Positions 55,076 through 63,909 of a DNA stretch of 64,000 nucleotides are shown here, piece by piece. Source of the stretch: an uncultured Spirochaetales bacterium (GTDB taxonomy: Bacteria; Spirochaetota; Spirochaetia; Sphaerochaetales; Sphaerochaetaceae); contig CASDXQ010000001.1 of assembly GCA_949285145.1 (NCBI GenBank), forward strand, positions 17,584-81,583, read 5' to 3'. The notes beneath the pieces were generated by a model. It was not told the origin of the DNA. It ran no database searches and worked only from the letters and a program-made list of their open reading frames with translations. Each line of letters begins with the position of its first letter. Position 1 is the stretch's first letter. The position numbers and the translations under genes were made by a program.

Positions 55076-57403
55076 ATGGATAACAAACATAAAACTTCTC
55101 TGATTCTCCACGGCCACTTCTACCAGCCGCCCAGAGAGAATCCATTCACGGGAATAATTGAAAAGCAGATATCCGCAGCTCCATATATGGACTGGAATGA
55201 AAGAATCTACCATGACTGTTACGAGGCAAATGCCCATTCAAGATACCTTTCCCCATCATCAAGGATTGTCTCGCTCACCAACAACTACAGCTACATATCG
55301 TTCAATTTCGGACATACCCTGCTTTCATGGCTTCAGCAGTACCATCCTGCCATCCATGAGATGATCATACAGGCAGACAGGGACAGCATCGCAAGACTTG
55401 GGCATGGAAATGCCATGGCCCAGAGTTTCAACCATACAATTCTTCCGTTGGACACAATAGAAGATGCAAAACTCCAGATAAGCTGGGGTATTGAGGATTT
55501 CATATCCCGTTATAAGAGGGATCCTGAGGGGATGTGGCTTCCTGAAGCCGGAATAAATGAAAATGTGATAGATCTGCTTGCTGAAGCCGGAATCAGGTTT
55601 GTTGTTCTCTCCCCATGGCAGTGCCGTGCTGTGGAGAATCCAGACACGCATGAGATGGAAGAACTGTGCGGCAAGCCTGCACCATATTACCAGAGCTACA
55701 TTCTCACGGGAACGAAAGGAAAGACAGTTTCCGCCTTCTTCTATCATCCCGGTCTTGCAGAAGGCATCAGTTTCGGACATGCGCTGCGCAATGCAGACGA
55801 GCTATACAACAGCATTCTCAATATCAGATATACTGAGAACAGGCCATTGATTCATACTGCAACAGATGGTGAGATATACGGACATCACGAACCTTTCGGC
55901 GACATGGCTCTGGCTGCTCTGATAAGAAAGGTCGAAGAGAGAAATGATTTCCATTTCACAAACTATGCCGCCTATCTTGCAGAAAACCCCAGCATGCTCC
56001 ATGCAATTCTCCATAAAGGCGAAGACGGAAAAGGAACTTCATGGTCCTGTTCGCACGGTGTTTCCCGCTGGTACAAAGACTGCGGCTGCCACACAGGAGG
56101 AGAAGAGAACTGGAATCAGGCGTGGAGAACCGGACTGAGGAATGCTCTGGCCAATCTTGGGAGCAAGCTTGATAAAATCTTCAGCGCTGAAGTGAAAAAA
56201 ATATTCAGCAGCAAGCTCAATCCTTATGATCTGCTGAAGGAAGCAGGCAGGACTTTGTGCGGGGCCATACCCATGTCCGATTTCATTCAGGATCTGCACG
56301 AAAGATACGAATTCAGAAGCGAATACGACAGCCAGATCTCCTCAATGCTGAGCGGAATAATGAACAAGCATTTCTCTCTCACCAGCTGTGGCTTCTTCTT
56401 CTCAGAGCTTTCAGGCATAGAACCCAGGCAGAATATCAAATATGCCATCTATTCAATAAAGATGTTCCAGCCATATATAAATGAAGATCTCATGATAAGC
56501 TTTCTCTCGGATCTACGGCTTGCAAAAAGCAATCTGAAAAGCCAGGGAGACGGCATGAGCATCGCTCAGGAGGAAATGAAAGGTCTTTCCGGAGAGACGG
56601 AGGCAGCCATATTCTTCTATCTTAACAGGCTTCTCGCCCTTCCTGCAGACTGGCAGGATACATACGGACGTTTCACTCTTGAGCATGACTATTTTGATGG
56701 AGATGAAAACTACGTTGAAGTTCTCTCTGACAAGATCAGTATGAAAAGCTATTCCTTCACAGTGCTTGCATCCTCCCCCATTGAATCCGGAATGAACCTT
56801 TACATATGCGAAGGCAATAATGCTTCAAGCGCAACAGGACGCTACAGGATCACAAATGATGATATTCCTCTCAGAATGCTTGAAGAATCATACGAATGGA
56901 TAGACAGATCCATTTCAGATCTGCCTCTTTCCGAAATCAGGGATATGACAAACTGTCTCAAACATTATTCAATGCTGAGCAAAAGCAATCAGTATCTTCC
57001 CATGAAGACGCAGATGATCGAGAATCTCGGTCTCAGCCTCAAAATAATAAAAGGTCTTTTCAACTGTTTCCTTGATGAGGTGGACGACAGCGAACTTTAT
57101 GAGAATATGAATGCACTTCTCAATTTCATCAACAAATGCGGAAGGAACTATGAGAAAGATGCCATCAAGACGATTTTCTCATCTGCTGTTGTCAAACTCA
57201 GTCACAAGATACAGGCAAAAGGTCTTTCAGATGCCTATGCAAACCAGATGATCAATATTCTCTCGCAAAGCAGAAATCAGGGATTCGAGCCTGAACTGAG
57301 AGACATACAGAATGTCATCTATCCATACTATACAGGAGAGACAGGATGTGATGTTGATGAGGTAAAGCTCAGAAAAGTCTTTGATATCTTAAACTTCCAG
57401 TAA
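55076..57403 (+). CDS. GH57 glycosidase with DUF3536 domain
   Basis: 775 residues. The GH57 catalytic part covers about 1-330: LILHGHFYQPPRENPF, GMWLPEAGIN with nucleophile Glu157, and HTATDGEIYGHHEPFGDMAL with acid/base Asp near 264. The rest (about 330-770) is the DUF3536 helical region, with CSHGVSRWYKDCGCHTGGEENWNQAWR at its start. Relatives act as alpha-amylases or 4-alpha-glucanotransferases; the true substrate is unknown. No signal peptide, so glycogen or maltodextrin metabolism in the cytoplasm is likeliest. It is divergent from DUF4912 and the branching enzyme, and its last 15 bp overlap convergent recN. Confidence 0.85.
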   Translation: MDNKHKTSLILHGHFYQPPRENPFTGIIEKQISAAPYMDWNERIYHDCYEANAHSRYLSPSSRIVSLTNNYSYISFNFGHTLLSWLQQYHPAIHEMIIQADRDSIARLGHGNAMAQSFNHTILPLDTIEDAKLQISWGIEDFISRYKRDPEGMWLPEAGINENVIDLLAEAGIRFVVLSPWQCRAVENPDTHEMEELCGKPAPYYQSYILTGTKGKTVSAFFYHPGLAEGISFGHALRNADELYNSILNIRYTENRPLIHTATDGEIYGHHEPFGDMALAALIRKVEERNDFHFTNYAAYLAENPSMLHAILHKGEDGKGTSWSCSHGVSRWYKDCGCHTGGEENWNQAWRTGLRNALANLGSKLDKIFSAEVKKIFSSKLNPYDLLKEAGRTLCGAIPMSDFIQDLHERYEFRSEYDSQISSMLSGIMNKHFSLTSCGFFFSELSGIEPRQNIKYAIYSIKMFQPYINEDLMISFLSDLRLAKSNLKSQGDGMSIAQEEMKGLSGETEAAIFFYLNRLLALPADWQDTYGRFTLEHDYFDGDENYVEVLSDKISMKSYSFTVLASSPIESGMNLYICEGNNASSATGRYRITNDDIPLRMLEESYEWIDRSISDLPLSEIRDMTNCLKHYSMLSKSNQYLPMKTQMIENLGLSLKIIKGLFNCFLDEVDDSELYENMNALLNFINKCGRNYEKDAIKTIFSSAVVKLSHKIQAKGLSDAYANQMINILSQSRNQGFEPELRDIQNVIYPYYTGETGCDVDEVKLRKVFDILNFQ

Positions 57404-59044
57404 GCTTCTGGCATGCTCCATGGCTATATCGCTCACTTCCCCTGAAAGGAGTCGGGCGATTTCTTTTATCCTTTCCTCTCCTTCGATTTCCTCAATGGTG
57501 GAAATTGTTCTGCCATCCTCTTCCTTTTTGCTGACTCTGAAGTGAGTTCCTGCTCTCGAAGCAATCTGTGCAAGATGGGTTATTGCAATGACCTGATGTG
57601 TACTGCTCAGTTTCTCAAGCTGCTGTGCAACAGCATTGGCAGCATGACCGCCAAGCCCGGCGTCAATCTCATCAAAGAGCAATGTTCCGACTTCATCCAC
57701 ACTGCTTAATGCACTTTTGACCGCAAGCATGATACGGGAAAGTTCGCCTCCAGATGCAACATGACTGACAGGACCGGCTTTTTCTCCCTTATTTGCGGAA
57801 AGTGTGAAAACAACATCATCCATTCCGTTTACAGACGCTTCTGTCTGCGTTATTTCAATACGGAATACAGCATCACTGAGGCCAAGCTCATGCAGATTCT
57901 CTGTAATTGTGCTTTCAAGAGAAGCTGCGCTTATGCGCCTTTTTTGCGAAAGGCTTGAGGCAAGATCAGAAAGACGCGCCTGCGTCAGGTCAATTTTCTT
58001 CTGGGCATCTTTCAGAATCCCCTCAAAATTATCAGCGGAATCTACCCTTTTCCTGTATATTTCCCTTTTTTCACATAAAGCCTCAAGAGAACCTCCATAT
58101 TTCTTCTTAAGACGCTGAAGCAGGGCAAGCCGGGAAGATTTCTCTTCCAGTTCTTCTTCGCTGAAGGTAAGTGATGAAAGATATTCGCGCAGAGACGATG
58201 CAAGATCATCAAGATCTATGCCTGCCGCTTCAATGCGTGATGCATACTCTTCAAGTGTGCTGTCGGCTTTGACAGCTTTTGAAATAGCATTTTCCGCCCT
58301 TGAAAGAATTGAGAGCGCACCCTCCTCCATTCCGCCCCTCAGAAGTGCGATGGTTTCTTCAAGAGACTGAGTCAGATTTTCTGCCTGGCTTATTCTTCCA
58401 AGTTCCTCTGAAAGCTTCTCGTCTTCTCCCGGCTTTGGATCGGCCTTTTCCATCTCATCAAGGCAGAAACGGATATAGTCAAGTTCCTGAAGTATTTTAT
58501 CATTTTCCTCTTCAAGCCTTTTCTTGTCCCTGAGTGCATCCTTATGTGCATTATAGGCCTCTCTGTACTCATCAAGAAGAGCCTGTGCATGTGAGGCCTT
58601 GTCAAGCAGATTCAGCTGAACATCTTTCTTCAGCAGTGACTGATGGGCATGCTGGCTTGAGACATCAACAAGCAGGGAGCCAAGTTCCTCAAGATCGCTT
58701 CTGTTTACGCTAAGTCCGTTGATGCTCATGATTGAGCGGCCGTTCTGCCGTATAACACGCTGTATGAACAATCCCCCGTCTTCTCCTTCAAGCCCCTTTT
58801 CCCTGAGGAAAAAATCAACCTGACTTCCTTCATTATATGAGAAGAGTGCGGATATCTGTGCTTCTTTTTCACCCTGACGTACAACATCCGGTCTTGCCTT
58901 CTCTCCAAGAATCAGTCCGAGTGCACCGAGAATGATTGATTTGCCGGATCCGGTCTCTCCGCTCATCACGGCAAAACCGGTGGAAAAATCAAGGACGAGA
59001 CTTTTAATAAGCACATAGTTTTTTATCTCAAGGCGATCAAGCAT
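57389..59044 (-). CDS. recN: DNA repair protein RecN
   Basis: 551 residues of the SMC-like ABC ATPases. Walker A GETGSGKS (about 29-36), a central coiled coil (about 155-345), the ABC signature VASGGELSRIMLAVK, Walker B LLFDEIDAGLGGHAA and the H-loop ITHLAQIASRAG are present. RecN gathers broken ends in double-strand-break repair. Its ATG overlaps nadK by 8 bp. The association nadK-recN is widespread in bacteria. Confidence 0.95.
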   Translation of the reverse strand: MLDRLEIKNYVLIKSLVLDFSTGFAVMSGETGSGKSIILGALGLILGEKARPDVVRQGEKEAQISALFSYNEGSQVDFFLREKGLEGEDGGLFIQRVIRQNGRSIMSINGLSVNRSDLEELGSLLVDVSSQHAHQSLLKKDVQLNLLDKASHAQALLDEYREAYNAHKDALRDKKRLEEENDKILQELDYIRFCLDEMEKADPKPGEDEKLSEELGRISQAENLTQSLEETIALLRGGMEEGALSILSRAENAISKAVKADSTLEEYASRIEAAGIDLDDLASSLREYLSSLTFSEEELEEKSSRLALLQRLKKKYGGSLEALCEKREIYRKRVDSADNFEGILKDAQKKIDLTQARLSDLASSLSQKRRISAASLESTITENLHELGLSDAVFRIEITQTEASVNGMDDVVFTLSANKGEKAGPVSHVASGGELSRIMLAVKSALSSVDEVGTLLFDEIDAGLGGHAANAVAQQLEKLSSTHQVIAITHLAQIASRAGTHFRVSKKEEDGRTISTIEEIEGEERIKEIARLLSGEVSDIAMEHARSLLEV

Positions 59045-59888
59045 GCATTCCTCCGGACCAGTTGAGTTTTGAACTCAGAACCTGCGTATAGTTTCTCATG
59101 CCGGATGCGATAAGCAAAGCCTTCGAACGGCTTTTCTCAACAACAATTTCGTCATTTTCCTCAAGCTCACAGTACTGCTGTCCGTCAACCGTCAGCATAA
59201 GTTCTGTCCGCTGGCCTTCATCAACCTTCATGGTTATCACTTCATTGGCTCCGAGTACAAGAGGTCTGTTTGATAATGTGAAAGGACAGACCGGTGTTAT
59301 TATCAGCGCACTCATCTCGCTGTCAAGAATCGGGCCGCCTGCCGCAAGAGAATACCCCGTTGACCCTGTAGGTGTTGCAATGATTATTCCATCACTGCGG
59401 AAAGTTCCAGCTTTGGTACGTCCTATGAAAAGATCCAGGTTGACAACCTTGGCCACCCCCGCAGATGTCACAACAGCTTCATTGAGTCCCTGGCACTGAA
59501 AAATACGCCTGCCCTCTCTGAACACACTGACTTTAAGCATAAGACGGCGTGATATCTTCTCTTCTCCATTCAGCAGATCATCAACCGCCTCTTTCCATTC
59601 ATTGGAACTTATTTCCGTAATATAGCCGAATGTACCGAGATTTACAGCGAGGATGGGAATTCCGAGATTTTCAACCAGCCGGGCACAGAAAAGAACGGTA
59701 CCGTCTCCGCCTACACTGACAAGAAGATCTGTCTTAATGGATATTTCAAACTCCTCATCAAGATTTTCCGTAAGCAGAACAGAGGCGGCAATTCCTTGTT
59801 TCTCAAGATAGCCTTTGATTTCATCTGCCACCTTATGACTTTCATCTTTCCAGATATTGGCAACAATTACGACATTTCTCAATTCCAA
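59037..59888 (-). CDS. nadK: NAD kinase
   Basis: 283 residues. VSVGGDGTVLFCAR (the GGDGT motif), ILAVNLGTFGYITEI (NxGxxGF/Y), and TPTGSTGYSLAAGGPIL plus ITPVCPFTLSNRPLVL complete the family set. It makes NADP from NAD and ATP. It follows the DegT-like gene by 12 bp and precedes recN. Confidence 0.95.
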   Translation of the reverse strand: MELRNVVIVANIWKDESHKVADEIKGYLEKQGIAASVLLTENLDEEFEISIKTDLLVSVGGDGTVLFCARLVENLGIPILAVNLGTFGYITEISSNEWKEAVDDLLNGEEKISRRLMLKVSVFREGRRIFQCQGLNEAVVTSAGVAKVVNLDLFIGRTKAGTFRSDGIIIATPTGSTGYSLAAGGPILDSEMSALIITPVCPFTLSNRPLVLGANEVITMKVDEGQRTELMLTVDGQQYCELEENDEIVVEKSRSKALLIASGMRNYTQVLSSKLNWSGGMHA

Positions 59889-59900
59889 GTGACACTTCTC

Positions 59901-60965
59901 CTATACCAGATGTGAAAGAACCTTTGTAAGCGCTTCGATATCTTTCTGCTGAAGAAACGGATACAGAGGAAATGAAATTCCTCTGTTCAATGCCGCAACG
60001 GCATTAGGATAAAGATCAAAGCGTTCCTGATAGTGTATTCCGACAGATTTCGTAAATGTTCTTCTGCAGGACACATCATATTTATTGGCGAATGCAATAC
60101 TGTCTTCTGTTCTGCCGTTTACAATGACAGGAAAAACAAAACCATTCGAAAGGAAATCCACGCTTTTAAGGCCGAATACTTTATTCTCCGTCTTCATCAC
60201 AGCCTGCATGAACATTTTATACAGTTCATTGCGGCGTTGAAGAAGTGCATTAAGATTTCCAAGCTGAATGATTCCCAGAGCAGCGTTCATATCGGGAAGA
60301 TCAGTGTACGGACTCGTCTGTGAAGCAAGTTTTTTCAAAGCATCAATACGCTCGTCCTTTCGTGCAAGAACAGCAGCACCTCCTCCCGTGGAGATTATGC
60401 AGTCCTCTTCAAATGCACATACAACATAATCGCCGAGACGGCCTGGAAAGGCCTTGATTATTTTCTCTCCGTTATCCCCGTCTTCTTCTATTCTTGAACC
60501 AAATGACTGCGTAATATCCTCAATAACAGGAATCCCCAGATCCTTTATATTCTCCATACCGACAGGGAGCTGGCAAACCGGTTCATGCAGAAGGATTATG
60601 CTTCCACCTTTTTCAAAAGCTCTTGCAACAGCCTCTTCTGATATGCATCCACTGTCAGGCGAAATGTCGCATAGAATAAGAGAAGCACCAAGATTCTCAG
60701 CCACAACTCTGTATATTTCAGGAGAAAGCACGCTTGCAATGACTTTATCTCCGGCCTTTATTCCCGCAGCTTTCAGAGCAAGGGAAAGCGCTCCGGGATA
60801 AGATCTTTCACTTACGCCGTCCTTAAGCGAGAGATAAGCTGCGAAAAGCCTAAGAAACTCTTTTCTTTTTTCTCCGGGGCCTATCTTCTCGTCAACCATC
60901 GTCTGCAGTACAGCATCCATGTCCCTGCGTCTTAAAGTCGGCTTGAAAAAACGAATCAGACTCAT
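59901..60965 (-). CDS. DegT/DnrJ/EryC1-fold protein lacking the PLP lysine
   Basis: 354 residues with the PLP aminotransferase type I fold of the sugar aminotransferases. Landmarks: SYPGALSLALKAAGIKAGDKVIASVLSP, VIEDITQSFGS with Asp150 (the pyridine-nitrogen contact), and GDYVVCAFEEDCIISTGGGAAVL, where the family has GDIAVFSFHPTKNITTGEGG. The Schiff-base lysine is replaced by Cys189 and the following Glu by Gly. It is therefore unlikely to be a normal aminotransferase; it could be a lyase-type or regulatory relative. TAATAT lies 6 nt before the ATG. It heads an operon with nadK and recN. Confidence 0.7.
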   Translation of the reverse strand: MSLIRFFKPTLRRRDMDAVLQTMVDEKIGPGEKRKEFLRLFAAYLSLKDGVSERSYPGALSLALKAAGIKAGDKVIASVLSPEIYRVVAENLGASLILCDISPDSGCISEEAVARAFEKGGSIILLHEPVCQLPVGMENIKDLGIPVIEDITQSFGSRIEEDGDNGEKIIKAFPGRLGDYVVCAFEEDCIISTGGGAAVLARKDERIDALKKLASQTSPYTDLPDMNAALGIIQLGNLNALLQRRNELYKMFMQAVMKTENKVFGLKSVDFLSNGFVFPVIVNGRTEDSIAFANKYDVSCRRTFTKSVGIHYQERFDLYPNAVAALNRGISFPLYPFLQQKDIEALTKVLSHLV

Positions 60966-60971
60966 GCTTGA

Positions 60972-61001
60972 ATATTAGCACAGCGGGGGTGCTCAAAACA
61001 A
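60972..61001 (-). promoter_or_regulatory. Promoter of the DegT-like/nadK/recN operon
   Basis: TTGTTT, 18-bp spacer, TAATAT; the ATG is 6 nt after the -10. The spacer contains AGCAC...GTGCT, a small inverted repeat. Confidence 0.55.
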
Positions 61002-61046
61002 TGCATGGCATGTATACTTTTTCACTCAGCCGGTTACCATACCTCC

Positions 61047-61352
61047 TTATATGATGAGGGATGAAATATAGACAGCGAGACATGAGCTCACGGCAACAAG
61101 AGGAAGACTTCCTCTGATGAAAGATACCGCCACTGCAATGAGAAATCCTATCAGGCCATACAAGGTATTGCCGCTGACGGTAATGATTGCGGGAAAAGTC
61201 ATCACAGACAGAGTGACATAAGGAACGTAATAAAGGAATGACTTCACAAAAGTGCTTTTTATTTCCTTTCTGAAAACAGCAAGAGGAAGGACTCTGACGA
61301 GGTATGTTACAAGCGCCATTATGATAATATAGACATATATATTATTCTTCAT
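61047..61352 (-). CDS. azlD: AzlD-family branched-chain amino acid transport subunit
   Basis: 101 residues, three or four membrane segments. VTYLVRVLPLAVFRKEIKSTFVKSFLYYVPYVTLSVMTFPAI is the AzlD core (usually LPRxLPF...FLxYVPPAVLAAL). It works with AzlC in exporting branched-chain amino acids. It overlaps azlC by 4 bp. Confidence 0.85.
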   Translation of the reverse strand: MKNNIYVYIIIMALVTYLVRVLPLAVFRKEIKSTFVKSFLYYVPYVTLSVMTFPAIITVSGNTLYGLIGFLIAVAVSFIRGSLPLVAVSSCLAVYISSLII

Positions 61353-62071
61353 TTTATTTCCCCTTCTTCAACGACAGGCCATATAAGCGCTGCAAGAGAA
61401 GCAAGCACAAGCGTCAGAATGATTATCTTCATGCCTTCACTTATGATTGAAGCTATGAAGTCAAGAGAAAAAACGAAACTCATGATCATTGAAACAAGAA
61501 CAAGAATGAGCAGCTTCCAGTTCTTTTTACATGGTGGCAGAATCACGGCGATGAACATTGCATAAAGTGCCAGAGACAATGCGCTGACCACATCATGTGG
61601 AAGTATTTCACCAAATATTATTCCAAGCGTGGTACCGGCAGCCCAGCATGGTATTGTCATGACAGCAATACCGTATGCGAAGTATTCGTTCAGAGGTTTC
61701 TTCTGATTGACAAGAAGTGCGAATACCTCATCTGTCACATCAAATCCGATGATCATTCTCTTTGCCATGGAAAGTTCAGAATCAAGACAAACAGTCAAAG
61801 CGGCACTCATAAGGAAATAGCGTATATTGATCACAAGCTGGCTTAAGGCCATTTCCAGATACGAGCCGTCTGCTGCTATTATGCCGACAGCTGCAGCCTC
61901 ACCTGCAGATGTATTGTTCAGAAGGCTCATTATAAGGCCGTTGACCGGCGAAAGTCCTGCGTTTCTCATGACGATACCAAGAGAAAAAGAAACAGCGAAG
62001 TACCCTGCAGCTATAGGCAGTCCGTTTTTAATTCCTCTGTAAAAATTGTGTGTGTTATCACTTATATACAT
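61349..62071 (-). CDS. azlC: AzlC-family amino-acid exporter
   Basis: 240 residues with about seven or eight membrane segments. GIKNGLPIAAGYFAVSFSLGIVMRNAGLSP, LNNTSAGEAAAVGII and INIRYFLMSAALT (NxRxxLM) are AzlC motifs; E. coli YgaZ belongs here. The ATG at 62071 matches the family N-terminus; the reading frame stays open upstream into the kduI terminator. It is probably its own unit with azlD, since a terminator separates it from kduI. Confidence 0.88.
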   Translation of the reverse strand: MYISDNTHNFYRGIKNGLPIAAGYFAVSFSLGIVMRNAGLSPVNGLIMSLLNNTSAGEAAAVGIIAADGSYLEMALSQLVINIRYFLMSAALTVCLDSELSMAKRMIIGFDVTDEVFALLVNQKKPLNEYFAYGIAVMTIPCWAAGTTLGIIFGEILPHDVVSALSLALYAMFIAVILPPCKKNWKLLILVLVSMIMSFVFSLDFIASIISEGMKIIILTLVLASLAALIWPVVEEGEIK

Positions 62072-62085
62072 AAAAACCTGGTAAG

Positions 62086-62115
62086 CAAAAAAAGAACGAG
62101 TCTTGCGACTCGCCC
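62086..62115 (-). terminator. kduI terminator
   Basis: CGAGTC / GACTCG with a GCAA loop, extended by G-U pairs, followed by seven T on the minus strand. Confidence 0.85.
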
Positions 62116-62136
62116 TTTTATCAGAATACATCCCGT

Positions 62137-62979
62137 TCAGCGGAGATCTTCAGTTTTGATCCAGTCCTGATCATCGTAAGCTCTGTTCTCACCGCACATA
62201 CCCCAGATGAATGTGTAGTTTGTTGTACCGCAGCCTGAATGGATTGACCATGACGGATTGATTACTGCCTCATCATTATGCATCACGATGTGGCGGGTCT
62301 CATTCGGTTCTCCCATGAAATGGAAAACAGCCTGATTCTCAGGAATATCAAAATAGAAATAGACTTCCATTCTTCTCTCATGAGTATGAGCAGGCATTGT
62401 ATTCCATACAGATCCCTCTTCAAGATGAGTCAGACCCATGGAAAGCTGACATGTCTCAAGAATGTCCGGATGGATATACTGATTGATTGTTCTCTCATTT
62501 GAATCCTTGAGAGAACCAAGATGCTTATGAATAGCCATATCATAGTTTATAAGCTTTGCAGGGCAAGGCTTATGAGCAGGACATGTAAGAATATAGAACT
62601 TTGCAGGCTTTGATGAATCCTTGCTGGCAAATGTCACTTCCTTTGTACCCATAGGAAGATAAAGTGCATCGTAATTCTTTACCTCGTATTCTGTACCGTC
62701 AGCTTTTACAACACCGTCACCGCCGATATTGATTGTTCCGAGTTCTCTTCTCTCAAGAAGGTAATTCACACCAAAGTTCTTCCAGGGATCAATATTCATT
62801 TCCAGATTGATTTCCTTTTTGACGGGCATTGCCCCCATTGTGACTATTCTGTCAACGTGGGAATACACAGCAGAAACCTGATCAGGCGTGAAAATGTTCT
62901 GAATGAGGAATTCCTTTCTCAGCTCATCGGTTGTCATTGTTTTGAACGGTTCTTTTCCAGTTGAATAACGGATATCCAT
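62137..62979 (-). CDS. kduI: 5-dehydro-4-deoxy-D-glucuronate isomerase KduI
   Basis: 280 residues. KduI converts 5-keto-4-deoxyuronate (from pectin or glycosaminoglycan breakdown) to 2,5-diketo-3-deoxygluconate. The zinc ligands of the E. coli enzyme (H196, H198, E203, H245) fall here, with an offset of two, at H198, H200, E205 and H247 (MPAHTHERRMEVYFYF, WSIHSG). GGAGAGGAG precedes the ATG. It follows the GntR gene by 15 bp and ends at a strong terminator. Confidence 0.95.
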   Translation of the reverse strand: MDIRYSTGKEPFKTMTTDELRKEFLIQNIFTPDQVSAVYSHVDRIVTMGAMPVKKEINLEMNIDPWKNFGVNYLLERRELGTINIGGDGVVKADGTEYEVKNYDALYLPMGTKEVTFASKDSSKPAKFYILTCPAHKPCPAKLINYDMAIHKHLGSLKDSNERTINQYIHPDILETCQLSMGLTHLEEGSVWNTMPAHTHERRMEVYFYFDIPENQAVFHFMGEPNETRHIVMHNDEAVINPSWSIHSGCGTTNYTFIWGMCGENRAYDDQDWIKTEDLR

Positions 62980-62994
62980 TTGCTCCTCTCCTCT

Positions 62995-63684
62995 TTATTT
63001 GAAATATTTATCCAGATTATTTTCCATCCTGTCCTCGAGACGGATGATACCGCCGGCAAGATGCCTTTCGATGATAGGATAGACTGAATTATAATCTTTT
63101 TTTCTGATAACCTCCAGAAGTTCTTTATGGTCATCAATTATTGATTTGTAATCTTTCTTTTCCTTGATATCCAGCATGCGCACCCTGGTGTAATCAACAG
63201 AACTGTTGATAAGATTCCACAATGCAATCTTTTCTGCGGCTTTGAACCATATCTCATGCATTGACGAATCAAGTATATAGAATTTTTCAGGCTTGAACTT
63301 TTCCTGCTCAAATACAATGGACTGCTTGCGTATGAGATGATCAACATCCTCAACAAGAAGAGCTTCATCCATTGTCATGAAATCCCGGATAACTCTTTCC
63401 TCAATTGCTGTGCGTGCATATATGAACTGTTTAACAGAATCCAGATTTATAAGAGAGACTCTTATTTCCTGATATTTCAGGATATCAACAAGATTCTGAT
63501 CTGCAAGACGATGCATTGCCGTACGGAACGGAGTGCGGGAAGAGTTGAATCTGCCGCATATATCACTTTCACTCAGCGGTGTGCCTGGCAGTAATGTCAG
63601 ATCAAGAATCTTCTCCCTTAAATCATCATAAATCACCGATGAAATATCACGTGATGCGTTTTTCTGTATTCCGTTGCTGCTCAT
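62995..63684 (-). CDS. GntR-family regulator, FCD type (UxuR/ExuR-like)
   Basis: 229 residues. The winged-helix part (about 13-75) has IYDDLREKILDLTLLPGTPLSESDICGRFNSSRTPFRTAMHRLADQNLVDI; the FCD domain (about 85-220) has metal-ligand-like D/H residues (DSSMHEIWF, DDHKELLEVI, IERHLAGG). Target is inferred as kduI and uronate metabolism: kduI lies 15 bp downstream, and a palindrome almost identical to the UxuR/ExuR operator lies upstream. The ATG at 63684 has no Shine-Dalgarno. Confidence 0.88.
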   Translation of the reverse strand: MSSNGIQKNASRDISSVIYDDLREKILDLTLLPGTPLSESDICGRFNSSRTPFRTAMHRLADQNLVDILKYQEIRVSLINLDSVKQFIYARTAIEERVIRDFMTMDEALLVEDVDHLIRKQSIVFEQEKFKPEKFYILDSSMHEIWFKAAEKIALWNLINSSVDYTRVRMLDIKEKKDYKSIIDDHKELLEVIRKKDYNSVYPIIERHLAGGIIRLEDRMENNLDKYFK

Positions 63685-63693
63685 GATATAAAA

Positions 63694-63723
63694 ATTTTAC
63701 TTCTGTGCATGTATACTTGTCAA
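63694..63723 (-). promoter_or_regulatory. gntR-kduI promoter with operator-like spacer
   Basis: Perfect TTGACA, 18-bp spacer, TAAAAT, then 9 nt and the ATG. The spacer contains CAtGTATACtTG (63708-63719), a near-palindrome centred on GTATAC, fit for autoregulation. Confidence 0.65.
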
Positions 63724-63764
63724 GAAAATATAATCAAAATTCTGAAAGTTAATGCGAAATAATA

Positions 63765-63780
63765 AATTTGTATACAAATT
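63765..63780. promoter_or_regulatory. UxuR/ExuR-like operator
   Basis: A perfect 16-bp palindrome with halves AATTTGTA / TACAAATT, close to the enterobacterial UxuR/ExuR consensus AATTGGTATACCAATT. It lies 80 bp upstream of the GntR start, 42 bp upstream of the -35. Confidence 0.6.
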
Positions 63781-63909
63781 CTACATATAGCATAAATAAT
63801 TTTTATACACAATATTTAAATAAAAACAATTAAAATACAAAATATAATTTATATCATAACTTATGATGTTGATAAAATATTAATAAAGGGAAGGGAAAGC
63901 AAAAAAAAA

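Noticed and set aside
60978..60995. AGCAC...GTGCT in the DegT-like promoter as a MerR-type operator
   Set aside because: Arms are only 5 bp and the spacer is a normal 18 bp, not the 19-20 bp of MerR promoters.
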